A stretch of 13,732 bases of DNA from Actinomycetota bacterium. GTDB lineage: Bacteria; Actinomycetota; UBA4738. Made by a program: the position numbers and the translations under genes. The stretch spans positions 1 through 13,732 of the forward strand of contig JACDEY010000010.1 in the NCBI GenBank assembly GCA_013816105.1, given 5' to 3'. This document shows, in pieces, positions 8,182 to 13,732 of the stretch. Numbering within the stretch: position 1 is the stretch's first letter; each line of letters begins with the position of its first letter. Below the pieces are notes generated by a model. It was not told the DNA's origin, did no database searches, and worked only from the letters and a program-made list of their open reading frames with translations.

Positions 8182-9099
8182 ATGAGAAGCGAACCATCCG
8201 GGCGGGGCCGGTCGGGGGATTCCCGTCGGCCGCTGGTGCTTGGCGTTGCGCTTACCCTCGTGGTAGGCATCGGCGCGGTGGGCGCCGGCTGGTCCACCAT
8301 CGCGCGAGCGCGAAACTCGGATCACCTGCCTGCTGCGGCCGGTTCGCGGGCGCCGGTGTCTTCTCCGACGGTCCCACCGCGTGTAGACGGCGGCATGCCA
8401 GGCGATCCGGGCACTGGCCTCAACGAGCCTCGCGCCCCGCGGACGACGCCATCGAGCCCGAAGCCGCCCTCCACGCCGAGGGCCCCGAAGCCGCCCGCTG
8501 TCCCCGCCTCGCTTCGTCAGGGCTCCGAGGGGCCGGCGGTGGAGGAACTCCAGGAGCGCCTGAACGGCCTCGGGTACACCGTCACCGGCATCGACGGCGT
8601 GTTCGGCGAGCAGACGCTGCACGCCGTCGTGGCCTTCCAGAAGGTCAGTGGCCTTGCGCGCGATGGGGTGGTGGGTCCAGCCACCCGCGGGGCGCTCGAG
8701 CGGGCCTCGGTGCCTGCCCCTCGATCCCGGGCGGGGGGCCTCCATGTCGAGATCGACATCCCGCGTCAGGTCATGTACTTCGTCCAGGGCGGGGAGGTCA
8801 CCGATGTCTTCGACGTCTCGACGGGCTCCGGAGAGACCTACGAGGTGGACGGTGAGGTCGGTGTCGCGAACACTCCCACGGGCGAGTACGCCGTCGAGAG
8901 AAAGATCGACGGTCTGCGGGCGAGCGCCCTCGGGACCCTCTACCGGCCGGCATACTTCGTCGGCGGGTACGCGGTCCACGGGTCGCCCAGTGTCCCGCCC
9001 TACCCGGCGAGCCATGGATGTGTTCGGGTGACGAACCGGGTGATGGACCTCATCTACGAGCGCCTCGCCATCGGCACCCCCGTCCTGATCTACGGCTGA
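8182..9099 (+). CDS. L,D-transpeptidase with peptidoglycan-binding domain
   Basis: 305 residues. Domain order is a basic N-terminus, one membrane helix (about 17-37), a Pro/Ser-rich wall-spanning linker (about 56-110), a peptidoglycan_binding_1 domain (about 111-174, G-S-E-G-P-A-V-E-E-L-Q-x-x-L then D-G-x-F-G-x-x-T-x-x-A-V-x-A-F-Q), and a YkuD catalytic domain (about 187-305). The active-site signature H-G-S...S-H-G-C-V-R is complete, with His266, His278 and nucleophile Cys280. The family makes 3-3 crosslinks in peptidoglycan or anchors proteins to it, acting outside the cell membrane. The start is set by the RBS at 8169-8174. The 3' end overlaps the convergent deaminase gene by 10 bp. A role in wall remodelling is inferred from the family. 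Confidence 0.93.
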   Translation: MRSEPSGRGRSGDSRRPLVLGVALTLVVGIGAVGAGWSTIARARNSDHLPAAAGSRAPVSSPTVPPRVDGGMPGDPGTGLNEPRAPRTTPSSPKPPSTPRAPKPPAVPASLRQGSEGPAVEELQERLNGLGYTVTGIDGVFGEQTLHAVVAFQKVSGLARDGVVGPATRGALERASVPAPRSRAGGLHVEIDIPRQVMYFVQGGEVTDVFDVSTGSGETYEVDGEVGVANTPTGEYAVERKIDGLRASALGTLYRPAYFVGGYAVHGSPSVPPYPASHGCVRVTNRVMDLIYERLAIGTPVLIYG

Positions 9100-10121
9100 G
9101 GCAGAAGCCATCCGAAGTGACGGGCTCGCACGTCGTCCTTCACCTGGTCGGGGAGAAAGCTGGCCTCGAGGGCGTTGCCCGTGGCTCGGCGGAGATCCTC
9201 GTCGTCGAAGCCGAGACGGTCCCGAGCCAGCTCGAACTCGTGCGTGAGGCGGATGCCAAAGAGCCCCGGGTTGTCGGTGTTGATCGTGACTCTCGCCCCC
9301 CGCCGGAGCAGGCGGCGCGCCGGATGCTCATCCATGCTCGGGACCGCTCGCGTCCGTACGTTCGAGGTTGGGCACATCTCCAGCGCGACGCCCCGTTCGA
9401 CCGCGATCGACTCGACGTTCGCATCGTGCCCGACGCTCACGCCGTGGCCCAACCGGCTCGTCCGAAGGGTCTCCATGGCCGCCAGGGGATACTCCGCCGG
9501 ACCGGACTCGCCGTAGTGCGTCGTGAGGCCCAAACCGGCCTCGTGGATGGGTCGGACGAGGTCCGAGTAGAGCGCCGGCGGATAGCCCAGCTCCGGCCCC
9601 GCGATATCGAAACCCACCAGATCGCCCGCGTGACGGAGGGCCCAGTCCACCGTTCGGCGGGCCGATGAGTCCCCGAGGTCGCGGCTGGTGATCGCGATCA
9701 ACCCCACCGCGACGTCGAGGCCGCGGGCATCGTCCACGCCCTGCAGGATCGCCTCGAAGGCCGCATCCCAATCGAGCCCGGCGGGCGAGCAGAGGAAGTC
9801 CGGGGAGAAGCGCAGCTCGGCGAGCCTGACGTTGTCGGCATCGAGATCCTCGACGGCCTCTAGCGTGATCCGGCGGACCGCCTCGTAGTCACGAAAGGAG
9901 CGCTGGGCGATCCCGAATCGCCCCAGAGCCTCCTCCAGGCTCGAGAGCGGCTCGAGCACCTGTGCATGCGGCGCGAGGTCCTCTGGCGTCCAGCCCGGCA
10001 GCTCCGCGTTCGCCCGGGCGGCGAGGTCGATGATCGTTGGAAGGCGAAGACATCCCTCGAGGTGCCGGTGCAGGTCGATCTTCGGAAGAAGCTGAAGGTC
10101 GTCGAGGAGGCTCGCCGGCAT
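9090..10121 (-). CDS. Adenosine deaminase-family protein (Ada-like)
   Basis: 343 residues, typical for adenosine/adenine deaminases. Metal and catalytic residues are all visible: H-R-H in D-L-H-R-H-L-E-G (His18, His20), His202 and catalytic Glu205 in T-H-Y-G-E-S, His226 in L-G-H-G-V, and metal-binding Asp283 in I-N-T-D-N-P. C-P-T-S-N (250-254) is also conserved. The enzyme should deaminate adenosine to inosine in purine salvage. Asn284 stands where mammalian ADA has a second Asp; N-T-D-N is common in actinobacterial members. Tyr203 replaces the usual Ala of H-A-G-E. Because aminodeoxyfutalosine and adenine deaminases share the fold, the substrate is not certain. The ATG at 10121 opens directly into the conserved P-K-I-D-L-H-x-H motif. 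No good SD is seen. Divergent from the M14 gene across 65 bp. Confidence 0.87.
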   Translation of the reverse strand: MPASLLDDLQLLPKIDLHRHLEGCLRLPTIIDLAARANAELPGWTPEDLAPHAQVLEPLSSLEEALGRFGIAQRSFRDYEAVRRITLEAVEDLDADNVRLAELRFSPDFLCSPAGLDWDAAFEAILQGVDDARGLDVAVGLIAITSRDLGDSSARRTVDWALRHAGDLVGFDIAGPELGYPPALYSDLVRPIHEAGLGLTTHYGESGPAEYPLAAMETLRTSRLGHGVSVGHDANVESIAVERGVALEMCPTSNVRTRAVPSMDEHPARRLLRRGARVTINTDNPGLFGIRLTHEFELARDRLGFDDEDLRRATGNALEASFLPDQVKDDVRARHFGWLLPQP

Positions 10122-10186
10122 GGGCGCATATTCAACCCGTCGGTGACGGATTCGCCAAGTGCGGCCGGCGCGGCTAGCTTTCCCTC

Positions 10187-10489
10187 GTGGCCGCCGAACG
10201 CGGGAGACCGACGCGAGGCCGCGCCTTCGTCGCGGCCTCGGCCATCGCTTTCGTCATCATGGCCGTCCGCGTTCCCGGCGGACCGCTGGCGGCGGCGGCC
10301 GGATGCGAACCCGAGTACGACCCGAGTGTCTCGACGCCGGCGGAGGTGATCCCCCGGTATCCACACCGGGAAGCGACCACCGATGAGATCTATCGGTACT
10401 TCGAGGTGGTCGACTCCGAAGCGACCGGGTGGAAAACGGCGTTTACGGGACGTCGTGGCTGGGGCGCCCGCTCATCTACTCGCTGGTAA
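10187..10489 (+). CDS. M14 peptidase fragment 1: signal peptide and N-terminus
   Basis: GTG at 10187 opens a 100-residue frame. Residues 1-12 are basic and about 13-37 form a hydrophobic Ala-rich signal segment ending near A-A-A-A-G. Residues about 60-75 (T-T-D-E-I-Y-R-Y-F-E-V-V-D-S-E) match the start of an M14 catalytic domain. After the frameshift near 10420 the frame codes about 22 unrelated residues before a stop. A TAG in frame at 10175 excludes an earlier start. No SD is present; TAGCTT at 10175-10180 could be a -10 box of a leaderless transcript. Confidence 0.6.
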   Translation: MAAERGRPTRGRAFVAASAIAFVIMAVRVPGGPLAAAAGCEPEYDPSVSTPAEVIPRYPHREATTDEIYRYFEVVDSEATGWKTAFTGRRGWGARSSTRW

Positions 10490-11565
10490 CCGACGAGGAC
10501 CAGCTGCCGAACGTGGCCGCAATCGCGGCAGACCAGCAAAGGCTCCGCGACCCCAGGCGGACCACGCCCGAGGAAGCGACTCGCATCGCGGCGGAGAACC
10601 CGGCCATCGCCTGGTACGCCGCCAACGTGCATGGAGGCGAGGAATCGGGAGGAGACGCGTCCCTGCAGATCCTGTACGAGCTCGCCGCTCGCATCGACTG
10701 CGAAGCGGAGGAGATGCTCCGCGAACTGGTGGTCGGGATCATCCCGACCCAGAACCCGGACGGCCGCGACCTCAACACTCGCCAGAACGCCTACGGATTC
10801 GACATGAACCGAGACTGGTTCGCCCGGACGCAGCCCGAGATCGACGCCGAGATGGACCTTCTGCGCAAGTATCCCCCGGTTGTCTTCGTGGACGCCCACG
10901 AGAACAACGGCACGAGCTACTTCTTCCCGCCGAACGCCGACCCCGTCCACCACGAGATCAGCGAGCAGAACATTGACTGGATCTACTACATTTACGGGCC
11001 GGCCCTCGCGGCTGAGTTCCAGCAGCGGGGCTGGCGCTACTACAACCAGGACGGCTACGACTTCTTCGCCATGGAGTACGGGGACACGGTGCCGACGACC
11101 GTCTTCATGTCGGCCGGCATGACGTTCGAGAAGGGGAACAACGACACTGCCTACGATCGCTGGCTGGAACAGTGGGTGGCCGGGTGGACTACCCTCGAGA
11201 CGGCCGCGGAGAACCGTGAGGAGATCCTGCGCGAGTACTACGAGGCCTATGTGACCGCCCTCGAGGAAGGGGAGGCGGGTGAGCTCGAGCCCAATCGTAC
11301 GTACCAGCCGGGGCAGGAACTGGACCAGCAGGTACCGAACCTGGCCATCCGTCATTACTTCCTGCCCCCGGAGACGAGCCGAGCCCATCCGGAGACCGCG
11401 ACCCTGGTCGAGCGCCTGCTCGATACTGACGTGGAGGTCTACAGGCTTGAACGCAACCTATCCGTCCCCGACCTCCAGTTCTACGGACGAACGCCCTCGG
11501 CCGGCACAGTGCCGGCCGGCTCTTTCTGGATCCCGATGGCTCAGCCACAGAAGCACTGCTCCTAG
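10429..11565 (+). CDS. M14 peptidase fragment 2: complete zinc-carboxypeptidase active site
   Basis: The 378-residue middle frame carries the whole active site. The zinc ligands are His68 and Glu71 (H-G-G-E) and His157 (V-D-A-H-E-N-N-G). Asn127-Arg128 lie in F-D-M-N-R-D-W, the substrate-carboxylate-binding position, and Glu234 in M-T-F-E-K-G is the likely general base. The GTG at 10429 is internal to the conserved domain and has no RBS or signal peptide, so on its own this frame would make an unexported, N-terminally clipped enzyme. The frame ends at TAG 11563-11565, immediately after the second shift. Confidence 0.7.
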   Translation: MENGVYGTSWLGRPLIYSLVTDEDQLPNVAAIAADQQRLRDPRRTTPEEATRIAAENPAIAWYAANVHGGEESGGDASLQILYELAARIDCEAEEMLRELVVGIIPTQNPDGRDLNTRQNAYGFDMNRDWFARTQPEIDAEMDLLRKYPPVVFVDAHENNGTSYFFPPNADPVHHEISEQNIDWIYYIYGPALAAEFQQRGWRYYNQDGYDFFAMEYGDTVPTTVFMSAGMTFEKGNNDTAYDRWLEQWVAGWTTLETAAENREEILREYYEAYVTALEEGEAGELEPNRTYQPGQELDQQVPNLAIRHYFLPPETSRAHPETATLVERLLDTDVEVYRLERNLSVPDLQFYGRTPSAGTVPAGSFWIPMAQPQKHCS

Positions 11566-11603
11566 GCGAGGATCCGTACATATCCGTCTTCGGTTCCTAT
11601 GAC

Positions 11604-12635
11604 GTGACGTCCTGGTCGAACCCGCTCCTCCTCAACCTGGACGCGTCCTTCTCCGGGGCGCAACTCGACCCCGCTGCGAAGCGCGTCCTGAAGCCGCCTG
11701 AGGGAACGGTGGCCGGCGATCCCGGTTCCGCCACGTACTTCTGGTTCCCGGGCGACTCCGGGCGAGCCGTGGCCGCCGCGCTCCTCCTCGAACGATCGGG
11801 GGTGGAAGTTGAGCGCCTGTCCGACCCGGCCGCCGGTCTGCCCGAAGGAGCGTTCGTCGTGCCCTCCGGCGAAGGAGTCGTAGAGGCCCTGTCGGAGGTG
11901 GCCGTTCGTTACGTCGTACGGATCTCGGCGGAGGAGGGGGGAGTGCCCTCCGGCACCCCGTTCCGCCAGCCGAAGATCGCCGTGTACGACCGGCCGAACT
12001 TCTCCGAGGAATCCTTCCGCCACCTTCGCTGGACGCTGGAGCAGTTCTGGGAGATCCCCTACACGGGACTCACCGGCGAGCAGGTTCAGGATGGCGAGCT
12101 GGTCGCCGGCGGCTACGACGTCTTCGTCATCCCCGGCGTCACCACCCGCGGTCTGGGGTCGGCAGTGGACGAGATCCGAGAGTGGATCGAGGCGGGGGGC
12201 GTGTACGTCGGCACGGAGCGCGCGAGCTTCGGGGGAACGCACTACGCCGTGAGAAACCGGCTCTCGTCCTCGAAGCTCGACTACGTCGACGGCGTGGACG
12301 TCCCAGGGACGCTGTTCCGGGTCGAGGTCCGTGAGGGCAGCCCGGTGACGCTGGGGGCGCCGGACAGGGCTTACTGGTTCAACCGGGGTGAGCAGGTCAT
12401 GACGCTGTCGCTGAGGGGGGAGAACGCCGTCCAGTACCCGGAGGGACCGCCCGAGTTCTGGTACTCGGGATACGCGCGAGGTGGTGGCGCGTATCGCGGC
12501 ACCACCGTGGTCGTGGACGAGTCGGTGGGCTCTGGGCACGTGGTGCTCTTCTCCGGTGAGCCGCACTACCGCGGCTGGACGGAGGGCACCATGCTCCTGC
12601 TCGCGAACGCCCTCGCGTATCCGGCGCAGGATTAG
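11604..12635 (+). CDS. M14 peptidase fragment 3: C-terminal amidotransferase-like domain
   Basis: A 343-residue frame from GTG 11604, continuous upstream in the same phase to about 11556, where it joins fragment 2 through L-L-L-G-E-D-P-Y and Y-D-V-T-S-W-S-N-P-L-L. Residues about 125-220 (K-I-A-V-Y-D-R-P...Y-D-V-F-V-I-P-G) resemble the class I glutamine amidotransferase-like fold often found at the C-terminus of large M14 proteins; no Cys nucleophile is visible. It is unlikely to be an independent gene because it starts in mid-domain without an RBS. Confidence 0.65.
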   Translation: MTSWSNPLLLNLDASFSGAQLDPAAKRVLKPPEGTVAGDPGSATYFWFPGDSGRAVAAALLLERSGVEVERLSDPAAGLPEGAFVVPSGEGVVEALSEVAVRYVVRISAEEGGVPSGTPFRQPKIAVYDRPNFSEESFRHLRWTLEQFWEIPYTGLTGEQVQDGELVAGGYDVFVIPGVTTRGLGSAVDEIREWIEAGGVYVGTERASFGGTHYAVRNRLSSSKLDYVDGVDVPGTLFRVEVREGSPVTLGAPDRAYWFNRGEQVMTLSLRGENAVQYPEGPPEFWYSGYARGGGAYRGTTVVVDESVGSGHVVLFSGEPHYRGWTEGTMLLLANALAYPAQD

Positions 12636-12639
12636 CGGA

Positions 12640-12658
12640 GCGCGACTCAGCCTCGCGC
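12640..12658. terminator. Possible hairpin at the convergent M14 / rhodanese 3' ends
   Basis: A perfect 6-bp inverted repeat GCGCGA / TCGCGC with a 7-nt loop covers the 11-bp gap and the rhodanese stop codon. There is no T-tract on either strand, so terminator function is doubtful. Confidence 0.22.
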
Positions 12659-13528
12659 GATGGGGCGGGCCAGGTCGCGGCCCCATTCCTCCCATGACGC
12701 GTCGTACAGCCGTGCGTCCTGGATCCCCGCGAGCGTGAGCGCAAACACGAGCGCGGACGCGGAGATGCCGACGCCGCAGTAGGCGATGACCTGCCCGCTG
12801 CGCGGGACCCCGACCGAGGCGAACAGCGCGCGAAGTTCGTCGGCCGGCCTCATTCGCCCTTCGGGCCCGTAGAGGTCGAACGACGGGAGATTGGTGGCCC
12901 ACGGCACGCGCCCGGCGCGAAGGTCGCCACGAGGGGTCCGGGCGATCCCCGCCGGGTCGGCGACGGGGCCGGTCTCGAACCAGACGGCCTCGCCCCGAAA
13001 CTGCTCGGGCCAGCGCGAGTCGAGCACCGAACCGTGGGGACGATGGCGCGCCGCAGTCACGTCCGCCGCGGTGGCGGTCGATGAGCTCCCGTCCTGGTGA
13101 GGGCTCCACCGCGTGCCGGACGGCGCGCGGGGCACCTCCGCCCCCACGGACAGCGGCCTTCCCTCGGCCACCCATCGTTCGAGGCCTCCGTCGAGGATTC
13201 GGACATCGTCGTGGCCATAGGCGCGGAAGGCCCACCAGAGGCGGTGCGGCCCGGATCCGAGATCAGAGGTGTACGCGACCACCGTGCTCTCTTCTCCGAT
13301 CCCACAGCGCTGCATCACTCTCGCGAAGCGGCGCGGGGGCGCGAGCATGAAGGCGATGGGATTGTCGGGGTCGATCAGGTCGGTCGCCCAGTCCAGGTAC
13401 ACCGCTCCGGGGATATGGCGGCTCTCGTACCGGGATCGCCCGGTCCCCGCCTCGTCCCATCGCATATCGACGATCACGACGCCGGGATCGTCGAGATGCG
13501 CGGCAACCCAATCCGGATCGCAGAGCAC
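12647..13528 (-). CDS. Two-domain rhodanese sulfurtransferase (thiosulfate / 3-mercaptopyruvate type)
   Basis: 293 residues in the usual tandem-rhodanese layout. The non-catalytic N-terminal domain (about 1-130) shows V-I-V-D-M-R-W, H-I-P-G-A-V-Y-L-D and V-R-I-L-D-G-G. The catalytic C-terminal domain (about 155-290) shows V-L-D-S-R, A-G-R-V-P-W-A-T-N-L-P and the active loop Y-C-G-V-G-I-S-A-S with Cys251. The enzyme moves a sulfane sulfur from thiosulfate or 3-mercaptopyruvate to cyanide or thiol acceptors through a Cys persulfide. The loop C-G-V-G-I-S differs from the textbook C-R-K-G-V-T of thiosulfate-preferring rhodanese and is closer to the C-G-S-G-V-T of mercaptopyruvate sulfurtransferases, but specificity is not certain. 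The GTG start has no SD; TAGAGT ends 6 nt upstream, suggesting a leaderless message. Confidence 0.9.
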   Translation of the reverse strand: MLCDPDWVAAHLDDPGVVIVDMRWDEAGTGRSRYESRHIPGAVYLDWATDLIDPDNPIAFMLAPPRRFARVMQRCGIGEESTVVAYTSDLGSGPHRLWWAFRAYGHDDVRILDGGLERWVAEGRPLSVGAEVPRAPSGTRWSPHQDGSSSTATAADVTAARHRPHGSVLDSRWPEQFRGEAVWFETGPVADPAGIARTPRGDLRAGRVPWATNLPSFDLYGPEGRMRPADELRALFASVGVPRSGQVIAYCGVGISASALVFALTLAGIQDARLYDASWEEWGRDLARPIARG

Positions 13529-13566
13529 GAGCTAACTCTATCCGGGCATCTGGCGGGCTGAGGGCG

Positions 13567-13595
13567 TGGACCCGTGTCCCCGCCGCGCGTAGGAT
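13567..13595 (+). promoter_or_regulatory. Candidate leaderless promoter for the truncated last gene
   Basis: TGGACC (13567-13572, 4/6 to TTGACA), a 17-nt spacer and TAGGAT (13590-13595, 4/6 to TATAAT) lie 7 nt before the GTG at 13603. No SD precedes that GTG. The spacing fits a transcript starting at or next to the start codon. Confidence 0.4.
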
Positions 13596-13602
13596 TCGGC
13601 GG

Positions 13603-13732
13603 GTGAGGGGCGACCGGGTGGAGATCGTGGTGGATACCGGTGGGGGCTTCCAGGCCTTCTCCGTCGAGGCGACCAGGTCCGGCCGCCGGGTGGAGGTCTC
13701 GACCGCCCGGGGGGTCGTGGAGGTCGCGGAGG
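13603..13732 (+). CDS. Unrecognised protein, N-terminal 43 residues (3' end outside window)
   Basis: From GTG 13603 the frame stays open to the window edge. The visible part starts V/M-R-G-D-R-V-E-I-V-V-D and continues with alternating hydrophobic/charged residues and several Val-rich beta-strand-like runs (V-E-V-S-T, V-V-E-V-A-E). This is compatible with a small all-beta domain; there is no signal peptide. I do not recognise the family with confidence. A leaderless-type promoter upstream and divergence from the rhodanese gene support it as a real gene. An internal GTG at 13618 is an alternative start. Confidence 0.5.
   Translation, partial: MRGDRVEIVVDTGGGFQAFSVEATRSGRRVEVSTARGVVEVAE

Larger units (their letters stand above)
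10187..12635 (+). pseudogene. Secreted M14 zinc carboxypeptidase-like gene, split by two frameshifts
   Basis: Three successive + strand frames together read as one M14 peptidase of about 816 residues: signal peptide and start of catalytic domain (10187 to about 10420), catalytic core (about 10420-11556), and C-terminal amidotransferase-like domain (about 11556-12635). Both breaks are -1 shifts, equivalent to one lost base each. The first lies at about 10417-10429, where V-V-D-S-E continues in the new frame as S-D-R-V-E-N-G-V-Y-G-T-S-W. The second is at about 11551-11563, where P-M-A-Q-P-Q-K-H is followed in the new frame by L-L-L-G-E-D-P-Y, with a TAG in the old frame. All catalytic residues survive. 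No slippery heptamer is present at either site. This is either a decaying gene or a sequence with uncorrected base deletions; the sequence alone cannot decide. Confidence 0.8.

Noticed and set aside
10417..11565. Programmed -1 frameshifting in the M14 gene
   Set aside because: Neither site has a slippery heptamer or an obvious stimulatory hairpin, and M14 peptidases are not known to use recoding. Decay or sequence error is simpler.
11562..13235. 557-codon open frame on the - strand across the M14 C-terminus and the rhodanese gene
   Set aside because: It is antisense to the M14 fragment and out of frame with the rhodanese gene. The translation is Arg/Pro/Gly-rich without any recognisable domain, as expected for high-GC shadows.

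Overview
This window is high-GC DNA (by eye about two thirds G+C or more) with dense, mostly single-gene transcription units. It reads as a chromosomal segment of an actinobacterium (Actinomycetota), probably an uncultured or environmental lineage. This rests on many GTG starts, several starts with no Shine-Dalgarno but a TAnnnT box 6-9 nt upstream (the leaderless pattern common in Actinobacteria), a tiny Lys-rich protein of actinobacterial type, a DUF2207 membrane protein, and a MocR regulator facing a pyridoxamine-phosphate-oxidase-like gene. No tRNA, rRNA, CRISPR array, insertion sequence or phage gene was found.

Layout. 2-406 (+): C-terminal end of a DUF2207 membrane protein with a Gly-rich tail. 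479-580 (+): 33-residue Lys-rich protein. 646-2160 (+): GH5/clan GH-A-like glycosidase whose conserved N-terminus continues upstream of the first usable start codon. 2202-3626 (+): class II fumarase. 3636-4406 (-): MOSC-domain protein. 4465-5958 (+): membrane-anchored PEGA plus seven-bladed beta-propeller protein. 5991-6662 (-) and 6702-8024 (+): divergent pair of an FMN-binding PPOX-family protein and a MocR (GntR-aminotransferase) regulator, sharing a 39-bp control region. 8182-9099 (+): L,D-transpeptidase. 9090-10121 (-): adenosine deaminase-family enzyme, overlapping the transpeptidase tail to tail. 10187-12635 (+): secreted M14 zinc carboxypeptidase-like gene split by two frameshifts. 12647-13528 (-): two-domain rhodanese sulfurtransferase. 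13603-end (+): start of an unrecognised gene.

Apart from the first four genes the strands alternate, so most genes are monocistronic. Functions are mainly housekeeping: TCA cycle (fumarase), peptidoglycan crosslinking (L,D-transpeptidase), purine salvage (deaminase), vitamin B6-linked regulation (MocR/PPOX), sulfur transfer (MOSC, rhodanese) and degradative enzymes (glycosidase, carboxypeptidase). The MocR/PPOX pair is the only one with a clear functional link.

I did not find a convincing new multi-gene system. The points most worth checking are the double frameshift in the M14 gene, the missing canonical start of the glycosidase next to the Lys-rich microprotein, the overlapping divergent MocR/PPOX promoters with an inverted repeat, and the recurring leaderless-type starts.
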